Shown: in pieces, positions 22,105-33,060 of the stretch | How the letters are laid out: each line of letters begins with the position of its first letter | How positions within the stretch are numbered: the first letter of the stretch is position 1 | Assembly: GCF_030035675.1 (NCBI RefSeq) | Contig: NC_084487.1 | Location: 65,483,986-65,547,985, forward strand | Direction: 5' to 3' | DNA from: Rhineura floridana | Lineage: Eukaryota; Chordata; Lepidosauria; Squamata; Rhineuridae | Length of the DNA stretch: 64,000 bases | Position numbers and translations under genes: made by a program | The notes under the pieces: model-generated | What the model was told of the DNA's origin: nothing | Database searches by the model: none | What the model saw: the letters and a program-made list of their open reading frames with translations, nothing else

Positions 22105-23200
22105 TGGCTACCAGCTTTTTTATTATTATTGTTATTATTTCCATTTATAGACTGCTGACTATCTAAAAGATCTCAAAGCGGTTTACAATAGAATACACAA
22201 GGTACAATAAACATATATCAAATTAATTTACAAAGCAAAATACATAAACAATATCCAAATACATAAACATATACATAAACACAGTATAAAAGTCAGAATT
22301 CACCAAGGGAATTTTTCTCTCCTATAGTAATTAATAAAAGTCAGACATGCTTAACTATGGCGATATTGTGCCCTTATTTTCCATCTCATTGAGAAACATT
22401 GTTCTGCCCAATAACTACCAGCCCCTCGGGAAATTCTAGGCATTTAATATTTGGGGCAAGCGATCTTGTTCCTTCCACAAGTACAGAGCCTAACCATTGC
22501 ATTTTGTGCATTTGACTCTTGCCAATCCTGGCTACTAAGAGCTGAAGTAGTAAATGCCTCCTTGTGGGACATGTGATCCCAGCAAGTCTGAAATTAGTAT
22601 GCATCATTTTTTCTTTGAGCAGGCTCAGTTCGAGAAACAAGTTACAATAAGAGTATAACAATAAAAATGCAAATAGATGAAATTACTTTAAAAACTGGAT
22701 AAAAGCAAGTATATCAAAAATAAAACTGAGCAGTGTACAAAACAAAAATTAAAAATGTAAGAGTCCAGGAAAGCTTGGATGGATTATGAGTTTTAAGAGG
22801 CATTTAAAGGACATTACTGTCACCACCTCATGAATTACCCAAAGCAGAGTGCTCTAGAGGGTGGATGCTATCACTGAGAAGGCCCTCTTCTGCAGTGTCA
22901 TCAAGAGACAAACTTTAAAGCTCAAATCACCAGGATATTAATTAAACTTAAAAAGCATCTCCTGCAAGAACCCTCAACTTTAAAACTGAATAATGGGAAC
23001 CTGCTTCAAGTTTAATCTTATGTGGACACTTCTATGAGGAAAAAAAAGGCCTTTTCTGTTACAGCTCTGAGGTTCTGGAATGCCTTTTCAGGGGAGATGC
23101 ATATTGTTCCCTCCCTGTAATATTTCTAGAACCAAGTTCCTCCCTTGTGTCTCTAATCTCTTTGATTATTTTAAGTTTTGCTGACTAGCTGTTCAGGTGC
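22105..23200. mobile_element. Decayed L2 pieces in both orientations
   Basis: A reversed L2 3' end lies at about 22,118-22,200 ('gactatctaaaagatctcaaagcggtttacaat'). A minus-strand RT C-terminal echo ('cactgagaaggccctcttc') is near 22,876-22,895. A plus-strand echo ('cagctctgaggttctggaatgcc') is near 23,060-23,085. All are short and old. They fill most of the intron between the exons at 21,336-21,471 and 23,555-23,692. Confidence 0.55.
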
Positions 23201-23554
23201 CGTTTCTGTTCGAATGCACAATAACGAAAAGAGCTATAGAGTCTAGCAAGTACAATGCACCTTCTAATCTTATTAACTGTTATGTTCAGGAGAAATAAAG
23301 GTCAGATCACATCATACCATGAGGATCTAAAAGCATCTTGTAATGTCTTCCCTTCTACACTTACTAATTTTCGACCCACAGGATACACATTTTCTTTTCA
23401 AAGATTAACCATTTTCTCCTAAACTTTTTTGGACAACCAAGACATCTTTTCCAACATTGCTATTTTAAGAAACAAACATTTTCTACCAAATTCTATAATC
23501 AAATGTAATTAGTATAACTTCTGGAAACATGTAATGATGAAGTACACAGCCTAC

Positions 23555-23692
23555 TTTTTGAACAAGGTCATCAATGAAGCGGTATGCTACAATGTAAAAA
23601 TCTGGATGTCTCCCTTTTGGAAACTCTGGCCACTCCAACAAAACTGCTCTAGATGGTTTCTTTACTTGGCTGCACTTCAGACCACCAGATAT
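23555..23692 (-). CDS. PTPRQ: FN3 domain, first half (phase 0-0)
   Basis: This 138-bp exon (46 codons) follows TTGCATTGCAG. It encodes LKCSQVKKPSRAVLLEWPEF, with the strand-B Trp in the L-E-W-P pattern, then YIVAYRF (strand C). I placed the donor at GTAGGC because it keeps phase 0 and makes the frame run into the next exon at the correct point of the FN3 fold. The donor is non-consensus, so this end is the less certain one. Confidence 0.72.
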
Positions 23693-23719
23693 CTGCAATG
23701 CAAAGATGCGGTGTATGTC

Positions 23720-25330
23720 AAATGATAAGCAACTGTAAATTTGAAAAACATTCTAAAACAGTTGCTCAATGGTGTATTGTTACTGCTTATCAAAGTTCAT
23801 GTTTACCTAGTTTAGAACATGAACTTCTCCAGTTCATAATACTCAACTGGGTTAAAGTGCCATCTTATCAAGAGGTTCTTCTCTGACCAGGAAAATAAAT
23901 TAAACTTCTGAAGATGTGCAGATCAGCAAGGATCCTCTGGGACACATAGCTTACAAAGGTGTATGAGTATTCACTATGGAAACAGGACACCTTGGAAATT
24001 ACATTTTCCAGGACTGTTGAGCATAGTCATGAAATCATTCCAGATGCAAGGAGCTCTTGCACCAGGGCACCTAATGCCTCTAATGTGTCATTAGAGCCTG
24101 ACACATCAGAAAGGAATGGAGACTTCAAAAAGAGCCTTCTCAGTTACTGCTGCCCCTCTCACCACAAGGCATGGTTTGGATGAAGAGAAGGGGACAGTGC
24201 AGGTCTCATGGGATGCATAACCACTAATGCCATAACTTAGCAGTCTGTCAGGTTATAATGCACACTATGTTGCTGTAAAGGGATACTGTTTGCCAAATGT
24301 TGTGCTGTGAAGCTTCAAAGGAGATAATGCAGACAATGTCTGCATTCAAGCAGTCTTTGAATACTCCTTACCTTTCCGGTGGGACAACCCTGATATGTCT
24401 CAGAAATACAGTATTATAATTTGACATGACAGCTATTCCACACATACTGTATATGGGGAATTAATAATTAAATTGCTGTACAGCAAAATTATACGTGACA
24501 AGAACAATCTTAAAGGACAAAAATTGTATTATTCTAATTTATGAAAGTATTGAACCCTAACATTTATACAACGTTGTTACATTTCAAATCCTAATTTGAC
24601 AAATAAATGAAACTTAATCCATATTCTTTCTATTTTGCAAATACAGTATAAAATATTATTTTCTTTGTGAGTCAATTAATGCATGTTGTACATATCCTGG
24701 TAATGTAAACAAGAGCAGTCTCAAAGAAGGTAGGTGATTTCAAGAAAATATTTACAACCTTCTGATACATACTGGTATGAAGAAAATTTCTAAAATTCTA
24801 TATGAACATTCTAGAAAGCTCTACATTTCACTGGAGTCAGAATACTTTTGCTTTGCTACCTCCAAATAAAAATACACATATAGCTGGCATTAGCCCCTGG
24901 AGGGAAGCTTCTATTAGTGCCAGTGGAACTATTATATTTCCCATGCACAAAGAAGCTTCAGAGAGCAATTTTATTGGAACCATGGGAGGGGAAATGCCTG
25001 CCTGCCTACCACAGTTCTGATCCTGAACACACACACCTTTCTCTCCTCTCATAGAAGCTATTTTTGTTCAAGAAACTCTGACATTTGATCTTCAAATTAA
25101 GTTACCACATTGTAAATTGGCTTCCTCCCCAAACAAAATTAGATCTTATACTATGTATTTCATTGATTTCAACATCAGTACTATTGGGGCAATGCAAGGA
25201 CCATGGTAAATAATAACGTATTGCTATAATTGAAATGTTAAATAATAATAATAATATTAAATAATAATATAATAAATAAAGCACGATAAATATTGCTAGA
25301 TATAAAGCAGAAGACACTACATCTTACCTG
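23720..25330. other. Intron without recognised features
   Basis: Unique-looking AT-rich DNA separates two FN3 half exons. I see no further exon and no clear repeat apart from short simple repeats, including an (AAT)n stretch near 25,240-25,280. Confidence 0.5.
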
Positions 25331-25340
25331 AAATACATAC

Positions 25341-25421
25341 TGTGTCACAATCAGTAACCAAATTGCTTTGTCCATAGGGTGTGATTGCTGTTGCTCTCAG
25401 ATTGTGGTATGAGACAGAATC
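25341..25421 (-). CDS. PTPRQ: FN3 domain, second half; most upstream clear exon
   Basis: This 81-bp stretch (27 codons) reads YHNLRATAITPYGQSNLVTD, the F and G strands of an FN3 (Y-x-x-x-x-x-A-x-x-x-x-G-x-S). The donor GTATGT keeps phase 0 with the next exon; a second GT 13 bases downstream would not. The acceptor AAGTTAG has a poor pyrimidine tract. The exon with the first half of this domain must lie upstream (higher coordinates), but I could not find it in the LINE-rich 25.5-44.5 kb interval. Confidence 0.6.
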
Positions 25422-25599
25422 CTAACTTCCAATTAAATTACAATTGTATACATCTAGAAACATAAGATAAAAAAAATTAACAGTACCAACTTGCCTTCAT
25501 TTATACTGCATTGTGTTTCAATTTTTTTTATTAGCTGAGAAATGCATACTTATATTCAGCTTTCTGTTTAAGACTTTTAAAGAAAACCATACATTTATT

Positions 25600-26512
25600 A
25601 TTATTGTTGTTGTTGTTTATTTTATTTATTTAGTTGCGTTTCTAAACCGCCCTATAGCTAGCAGCTCCCAGGGCGGTGTACAACATGATAAAACCACAAT
25701 ATTTAAAATACAGCAAGTGTGTATTGCGCAACAATATAAAACATTATATAAACAAAGTAAAAGAAAACTAGAAATAAAATAAGTAAGATTAAAAGCATAA
25801 AATACATTAAAATGCCTGGGTGAAGAGGTGGGTTTTTACCTGCCGCCAGAAAGATGACAGGGAAGGCGCCAGGCGTATCTCATCTGGGAGGGCATTCCAT
25901 AATTCGGGGGCCACCACCGAAAAGGCCCTAGATCTTGTTACTGTTCTCCGGGCCTCTGTATGGGTTGGGACCCAGAGAAAGGCCTTAGACATCAAGCAGA
26001 GTGAACGGGTAGGAACATAGCGAGAGAGGCGCTCCATCAGATATTGCGGTCCAGTGCCGTTAAGGGCTTTATAGGTAAGGACCAACACTTTGAATCTGGC
26101 CCGGAAACATATTGGAAGCCAGTGCAGTTGGGCCAGAATAGGTGTTATGTGGTCAAATTTCTTCGTCCCAGTAAGAACTCTGGCCGCAGCATTCTGCACT
26201 AGCTGAAGTTTCCGAATCGTTTTCAAAGGTAACCCTACGTAGAGAGCATTACAGTAATCCAATCTAGAGGTTACCAGAGCATGAATAACTGAGGCTAGGT
26301 TCTCCCTGTCCAGATAGGGTTGTAGTTGGGCTACCAGCCGAAGCTGGTAAAACGCATTTCGTGCCACCGAGGCTACCTGAGCCTCAAGTGACAGAAGCGG
26401 ATCTAATAAGATCCCCAAACTACGGACCTATTCCTTTAGGGGGAGTGTAACCCCATCTAGGGCAGGTCTGACATCAACCATCTGAGCAGAGGGCCCTCCA
26501 ACTAACAGCATT
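25600..26512 (-). mobile_element. L2 copy A, 5'-truncated
   Basis: A minus-strand RT C-terminal frame (26,418-25,807, 203 residues: [69 protein letters not shown]) is followed by a 3' UTR ending in the squamate L2 terminus (CGCCCTGGGAGCTG...ATATAG) and a T/A-rich tail near 25,605. The copy is 5'-truncated at about 26,512, directly abutting the 3' tail of copy B, so one inserted at the end of the other. Confidence 0.85.
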
Positions 26513-26516
26513 GTTG

Positions 26517-28300
26517 TTATTTACATTTGTATACCGCCCCATAGCCGAGCTCTCTGGGCAGTTTATAACAATTAAAAACATTACAAACAAATATCTTCAC
26601 CTGGTGCTGAAAAGATAACAGTGTTGGCACCAGGAGCACCTTGTCAAGCAGATCATTCCATAATTTGGGGGGCACCACTGAGAAGGCTCTCTCCCTTGTT
26701 GCCAGCCTCCCAGCTTCCCTCCGAGTAGGCACCCGGAGGAGGGCCTTGGATGTTGAGCATAGTGTACAGGTGGGTTCATGTCGGGAGAAGCGTTCCATCA
26801 GGTATTGTGGTCTCAAGCCATGTAAGGCTTTATAGATTAAAACCAGCACCTTGAATCGAACTCGGAAACATACAGGCCAGCCAATGCAAGCCGGCCAGAA
26901 CTGGTTTTATATGTTCGAACCGTCTGGTCCCTGTTACCAATCTGGCTGCTGCATTTTGCACAAGCTGCAGTTTCTGAACCGTCTTCAAAGGCAGCCCCAC
27001 ATAGAGTGCATTGCAGTAATCTAACTTGGAGGTTACCAGAGCATGGACAACTGAAGCCAGGTTATCCCTGTCCAGATAGGGGCGTAGCTGGGCCACAAAC
27101 CGAAGTTGGTAGAAGGCACTCCATGCCACGGAGGCTACCTGAGCCTCAAGTGACAGAGATGGTCCTAGGTGAACCCCCAATCTACAAACCTGCTCCTTCA
27201 GGGGGAGTGCAACCCCATCCAGGACAGGTTGGACATCCACCATCCGGTCAGAAGAACCACCCACTAACAGCATCTCAGTTTTGTCTGGATTGAGCTTCAG
27301 TTTATTAGCCCTCATCCAGTCCATTCTCACAGTCAGGCACCGGTTCAGCACACTGACAGCCTCACCTGAAGAAAATGAAAAGCAGAAATAGAGCTGCAAG
27401 TCATCAGCATACTGATGGCAACGCACTCCAAAGCTCCGGATGACCGAACCCAATGGTTTCATGTAGATGTTGAACAGCATGGAGGACAGAACTGACCCCT
27501 GAGGAATCCCATACTGGAGAGTCCAGGGTGTCAAGCAATGCTCCCCAAGCACCACCTTCTGGAGCCGACCTGCCAAGTAGGGGCAGAACCACCGCCAAGC
27601 AGTCCCTCCCACTCCTAAACCAGCCAGTCTTCCCAGAAGGATACCATGGTCGATGGTATCGAAAGCCGCTGAGAGATCAAGGAGAATCAATAGAGTCACA
27701 CTCCCCATCTCTCTCCTGACAGAGGTCATCATACAGGGCGACCAAGGCTGTTTCCGTGCCAAAACCAGGCATCCAAGAGTGTCTGGAGCTGGCCTGCCAC
27801 CACTCATTCAAGGACCTTGCCCTGGAATGGAACATTTGCTACCAGCCTATAATTATTTTCTGGGTCCAGGGAGGATCTCTTCAGGAGTGGTCTCACTATC
27901 GCCTCTTTCAGGCAGCCAGGGACCACCCCCTCTCGCAGAGAGGCATTAATCACTTCCCTGGCCCAGCCGGCTGTTCCATCCCTGCTAGCTTTTATTAGCC
28001 AAGAAGGGCAAGGACCCAGCACAGAAGTGGTTCCACAAACCTGTCCAAGCACCTTGTCAGCGTCCTCAAACTGTACCAACTCATCCAAGAAATCAGGACA
28101 AGGCTGTGCTCTAGATACCTCGTTTGATTCACCTGCTGTAACACTGGATGCTAAAGATTTTATCCTGGAAGTGCCTAGCAAATTCATTACACCGGGCCTC
28201 AGACGGATCTACCATGTCCCTGGGGCCAGAGTGTAATAGTCCTCGGACAATTCTGAAGAGCTCCACTGGGCGGCAGATTGATAATTTGATAGTGGCAGCA
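26517..28300 (-). mobile_element. L2 copy B, 5'-truncated
   Basis: The minus-strand RT of an L2-clade LINE shows [40 protein letters not shown] and CHQYADDLQLYF (Y-A-D-D), with thumb and C-terminal blocks split into frames at 28,187-27,804, 27,807-26,830 and 26,849-26,517. At least two frame changes are present (near 27,805 and 26,840). The 5' end, including the endonuclease, is missing. The 3' tail ends at about 26,520. Confidence 0.85.
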
Positions 28301-28845
28301 AAATATTGTTTTTACATACATGATCAAATGCCGCCAATCATTAGGAATAGTTTATGTCAGTCTTTATTCCCATCACACACACACACAAAATATTTTATTA
28401 TATATTAAAATGCAGCAATTTGACTATAGTAGTTTGTTTTCAACTTATGCATATGGTAATGTACAAAAAATAATGATAATCTTGCTCCACCTCTACTTGT
28501 ATGTGAAACACTACTGTATCTGAAGGCTTCTTTCCATGTTGCAATTTTTTTTAGTTATGAGAGTGGTCCTCCAATTCACTGCTGTGTCTAAAATCGTAAA
28601 ATGGGAAGGAAGTGCTGATGCGTTTCTGCTGCCAAAACCCTTGCAAAATGATCCATTAGTATGATGGGCATGGGGCAGGGAGAGGTTCCATATATTGCAG
28701 GTACCACTGGCAGAATGCTATGCATCTCTGTGCACACAGGCACACATGTGATCCTTCTTAGTGGGGGCTGGACCATCTGGTGCCAGGGGCAAGAAGAGGA
28801 AGGATTACCTACACACAGCAAAGCTTTATCTTAAAGTACAGCACA

Positions 28846-28915
28846 TCCATTTATTTATTTATTAAATTTATATCCCGCCCTTCCTCCCAGAAGGAGCCCA
28901 GGGCAGCAGCAACTT
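28846..28915 (-). mobile_element. L2 3'-terminal fragment
   Basis: (ATTT)n followed by ATATCCCGCCCTTCCTCCCA and 'gagcccagggcagc' is the reverse of the common L2 3' end. Confidence 0.7.
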
Positions 28916-28919
28916 ACAT

Positions 28920-29160
28920 GATGGGATGAAGACTAACCCTGCATTCTGCCTTTAGTACCCCCTGCCTTTTGCCAATAGCAATTCCATTTACTAACCTGGC
29001 ACTCCCTGCATTTTGGGTTTTTTTATTCTTCTGCCAATAGTCTTCCTGGAAGTAGCCTGTTTACTTTGTCCCATAAACCTTCTTAAATAGAATCATGGAG
29101 GCTATCAATGCCCTGTTATCTGCATAAGGTTCTACCCTTCATTCATGTAGGCTACGTCCA
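28920..29160. other. No feature recognised
   Basis: Intergenic or intronic DNA between repeats; I see no exon-like frame. Confidence 0.4.
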
Positions 29161-29289
29161 AACCCAGGAACTGCTTCATACTGTTATGAAGTGTGTACCT
29201 TGTACACAAGCCTGAAATTCGCATGTGCAATCCTGACACTCAATTTTAGGAATCTTTTGTGACTGAGACCAGGATGCACTCCATAGGTT

Positions 29290-29667
29290 GACACCCCAAG
29301 AGTTAACAAAGACAAAAGAGATAAATAAAAAGTTTATTACATCAAAAAGTCAATTAGCATATTTACTAAAAAAATAAACAGCACACTAGCAACAGGCTCA
29401 GTTTAAAAAGTTTAAAACCAATTCACTAATAAGCAGAAAACCTTTGGTTTAAGAACGTACCTATAGCCAACAGATATTTCTATCCAACTTTAAAAAGCAG
29501 GGAAATTGGGAGCAGGGAAGCAGGAGACCTGACCTCTTCTCTGAGATATTGTACTGCCCTACAAATTTGTCAAAATGCAAACACAATTTGGGTTGGTCTT
29601 TCACAGTCCGATCCACTTGCTGTGTAGCTTGGAAGAATTTGTAACATGTGCCTCTGAGCATATGGTG
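29290..29667. repeat. Unclassified dispersed repeat, copy 1
   Basis: About 230 bp at 29,440-29,667 (GAACGTACCTATAGCC... to ...GAGCATATGGTGAG) match 60,388-60,626 closely in the same orientation, with one small length difference. The preceding 150 bp are weakly similar too. I do not recognise the family. This copy abuts the left end of the DIRS fossil. Confidence 0.6.
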
Positions 29668-30030
29668 AGTGGTGGGAACACATACCATCTCCAAAGATGG
29701 AGAATTATATTTTTCCCCAGGTAGGATGACATCATGTGGGTAATTGTGCCATATAGAGTCCGAAGGCAAGAATGCACTGAAGTCAAGATCCAAGACAACC
29801 AAGCCCCTCCCACTCCTGTTCATTCTTGCCTTCGTCCGAGACTAGTCATATCTCTATAGCATGGAATTTGTTTAGGAGTTTGTCTTCCTTCCTTTCCCGC
29901 GTTTTTTGTACTTCTCCCCTCGCTTCGCTATAGCTTCCCCTTTGTTTTTTACCTATAAAAATATATTATACTTGGCTACAGCACTCTAATAAGGAGCTGA
30001 AGCTAATAAGGAGCTGATGTGGCTAGATAT

Positions 30031-32665
30031 ACTGACTATATTATAATACTCGGAGTTGGTATTGGAGTCCCCTAGGCTTGTAGTATTGGGCGACTTCAAT
30101 ATCCATGCTGATGTTGCCCTTTCTGGAGTGGCTCAGGATTTCATGGCCTCCATGGCAACCATGGGTCTGTCCCAAGTAATATCAGGCCCCACTCATGCCG
30201 CTGGTCATACCTTGGGCTTTGTCTTCTGTGTTGGACGGGATATTTGTGATCTGGGGGTGGAGGAACTCTCATTAGTTCCGTTGTCATGGACAGACCACTA
30301 CCTGGTCAGGTTTAGACTTACTGGGACTCAGAACCTCTGCAGGGGTGGGGGACCGATTAAAATGGTCCGCCCCAGGAGACTGATGGATCCAGATGGTTTC
30401 CTGACGGCTCTTGGGGACTTTCCTGTCACCTCGGCAGGTGATTCTGTCGAAGCCTTGGCCGACCTCTGGAATGAGGAAATGACCAGGGCGGTAGACACAA
30501 TCGCTCCTAAGCGTCTCCTTCCGCGGATCGGAGCTAAATCTGCCCCTTGGTTTACTGGAGAGCTGATGGTGATGAAACGCGAAAAAAGGAGACTAGAGCG
30601 ACGTTGGCGGAAAACTCTGAGCGAATCTGACCGAAAACGGGCTAGAAGCTATTTAAAGACCTATTCCGCAGCAATGCGGGCTCAGAAGAAATCTTTCTTC
30701 TCCACCACCATTGCATCTGCTAACTCTCGTCCTGCGGAACTGTTCCAAGTGGTCAAGAGTCTTTTAAGTTCTGACCCACATGAATATGATGCTGACTACT
30801 CAACAGCCCGCTGTCACGAATTTGCTCGATATTTTGCAGATAAAGTCGCTCAGATTCGCTCTGACTTAGACGCGAAAATTAATACAGTCTCTGTGGATGT
30901 AACTTCGGTCTCTACTTGTATAATTAGAATGGATTCCTTTCAACTTGTTCAACCTGAGGATGTGGACAAAATCCTTGGAGAGGCGCGTCCTACCACCTGT
31001 ATGTTAGATCCCTGCCCATCCTGGTTTATAAAAAATGCCAGAAAGGGACTGGTCGAGTGGGTCAAGGAAGTGATCAACGCCTCTCTACAACAGGGCAGAT
31101 TACCACCCTGTCTAAAGGAAGCTGTAATAAGACCTTTGCTGAAAAAATCCTCCCTTGACCCTTCATTATTAGGTAACTATCATCCAGTCTCCAATATTCC
31201 TTTTTTGGGCAAAATAATAGAACGAGTGGTAACTGCCCAGCTCGAGAGATTTTTGGATGAGACGGATTATCTAGATCCATTTCAATCTGGTTTCAGGCCC
31301 GGCTATGGGACTGAGACGGCTTTGGTCGCCTTGGTGGATGACCTACGCAGGGAACTGGACAGGGGGAGTGTGTCCCTGTTGGTTCTACTGGACCTCTCAG
31401 CCGCTTTCAATACCATCGACCATGATATCCTCCTGGGTCGCCTCGCTGGGATGGGACTTGGAGGCATGGTGCTACAGTGGCTCCGATCCTTCCTAGAGGG
31501 GCGAACCCAGAAGGTGGTTATGGGGGATACCTGCTCGACCCCTTGGCCATTGACCTATGGGGTCCCCCAGGGTTGTCCTGTCCCCCATACTATTTAATAT
31601 CTACATGAAACCGCTGGGAGAGGTTATCCGGAGTTTTGGGGTTCAGTGTCACCAATATGCGGATGACACCCAACTCTATTCCTCCTTTCCACCTAATGAA
31701 ACCAAGGAAGCCGTCCAGGTCCTAAACCGCTGCCTGGTATCAGTGATGGACTGGATGGGGATGAACAAGCTGAAACTAAATCCTGACAAGACAGAGGTGC
31801 TCCTTGTCAGTCGGAGGGCGGATCAGGGAATAGGGATTCAACTTGTGCTGGACGGGGTTACACTCCCCCTGAAATCTCAAGTTCGCAGCTTGGGAGTACT
31901 CCTGGACTCGACTTTGAGCTTGGAGGCGCAGGTCTCTGCTGTGGCCGGGAGTGCCTTCGCGCAATTAAGATTAGTGCGCCAGCTGCGCCCGTTCCTTAAC
32001 CTGTCAGACTTGACTACGGTAACATATGCCTTAGTTACATCCCGATTAGACTACTGTAACGCGCTCTACGTAGGGCTGCCCTTGAAGACTGCTCGGAAAC
32101 TTAAATTGGTACAAAGAGCGGCAGCCAGAATGTTAACTGGAGCTGGGTTCAAAGAACATACTACTCCTTTGTTATACCAGCTCCACTGGCTGCCAATCTG
32201 TTTCCTGGCACAATTCAAAGTGCTGGTTTTGACCTATAAAGCCTTATACGGCTTAGGTCCAGGCTATCTGTTAGACCGTGTCTCCCTCTATGAACCTGTC
32301 CGGATTTTAAGATCATCCGGTGAGGCCCTCCTTACTATTCCATCTTTCTCACAAGTTCTTCTTGCCGAGACACAGAATAGGGCCTTTTCAATGGCTGCCC
32401 CTAGATTGTGGAATTCCCTCCCTAGCGAGGTTCGGTTGGCTTCCTCGCTATCGTCCTTTCGCGCCCAGGTGAAGACTGTTTTATTTAGGCGGGCTTTTAA
32501 CTGAAAATGTTATAGTTTTAATCTATTTTGATTTAATCTATTTTTAATTGTTTTTAACATGCATATTGGTTGTTCTGATTGTTTATTGTTTTAATTGTGA
32601 GCCGCCCTGAGTTCCTCGGAAGAAGGGCGGGGTATAAGTATTTTAAATAAATAAATAAATAATAC
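30031..32665 (+). mobile_element. L2 nested in the DIRS fossil, with target duplication
   Basis: A plus-strand L2 with part of the endonuclease (VVLGDFNIHAD, SWTDHYLVRF) and the full RT ([32 protein letters not shown]) lies in frames at 30,056-31,597 and 31,557-32,504. They overlap by one frame change near 31,570. It ends GCGGGGTATAAGTA plus (AATA)n. The host sequence TACTTGGCTACAGCA-TCTAAT is present on both sides (about 29,969 and 32,663), a target site duplication of about 35-40 bp. The 5' end is truncated within the endonuclease. Confidence 0.88.
30056..32504 (+). pseudogene. L2 endonuclease-reverse transcriptase, one frameshift
   Basis: A 513-residue frame (C-terminal part of the AP endonuclease, linker, RT fingers and palm up to YGVPQG) and a 315-residue frame ([15 protein letters not shown], thumb, the conserved C-terminal [12 protein letters not shown] block) overlap. 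The change of frame falls exactly in the G-V-P-Q-G-C/S-V-L-S-P block. Apart from this both parts are open. The fingers-palm position A-F-N-T-I-D-H carries Asn where copies elsewhere have Asp. Confidence 0.85.
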
Positions 32666-32704
32666 TTGGCTACAGCAATCTAATAAGGAGCTGAAGTGGC
32701 TAGC

Positions 32705-33060
32705 ACTGTAGAGGTACCGCACCTTACCCATTGTGTGTGTGCCTAACAGCTTTTGTGCCATATTGAACCAAGACTTCTTCTTTTTTTTGCAGTCCTGCCT
32801 GGACAGTGTATAGTAGCGGTACCGCACCTTACCCATTGTGTGCGTGTATCTAGCTGCTTGGTGCCATACTGAATCAAGACCTTTTCCCCTGGCCTGGATA
32901 GTGCTCACCAGCGATACCACACCTTACCCATTGTGTGCGTGTATCTGACTCCATTATTGGCATACCACACCATCAGATTTATTGTTTTGCTCGTGCTTGC
33001 TTAGTGCGCAGGAGCGATACCGCACCTTACCCATTGTGTGCATGTATCTAGCTCTTTGAC
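32705..33060 (+). repeat. Four ~100-bp tandem repeats in the DIRS leader
   Basis: The core ACCGCACCTTACCCATTGTG appears four times with small changes, near 32,716, 32,819, 32,914 and 33,018, each followed by a 'gtgtatctagct'-like stretch. The spacing is about 95-105 bp. The block lies directly before the gag-like region, so it is a leader repeat array. Confidence 0.85.

Larger units (their letters stand above)
1..25421 (-). other. PTPRQ: 5' part of a PTPRQ-like gene: FN3 array with an embedded C-type lectin domain
   Basis: Ten exons on the minus strand, transcribed from high to low coordinates, can be joined by GT-AG signals with matching phases (0-0, 0-0, 0-1, 1-1, 1-0, 0-1, 1-1, 1-1, 1-1, then phase 1 into the exon cut by the window start). 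They encode about 650 residues: half an FN3, FN3 (two exons), FN3 (one exon), CTLD (two exons), three single-exon FN3s, and the start of another FN3. The gene lies directly downstream of OTOGL on the same strand, which is where PTPRQ lies in mammals. PTPRQ is a stereocilia shaft-connector receptor phosphatase acting on phosphoinositides; its transmembrane and phosphatase exons would lie beyond position 1. The domains are seen. The PTPRQ name rests on synteny and FN3 content only, because no exon here closely matches what I remember of human PTPRQ. It could be a separate, unnamed lectin/FN3 gene. Confidence 0.6.

Noticed and set aside
28380-28390. CRISPR-like or regulatory short repeat (CA run)
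   Set aside because: It is a simple (CA)n microsatellite; CRISPR arrays are not expected in vertebrate DNA and none were seen.
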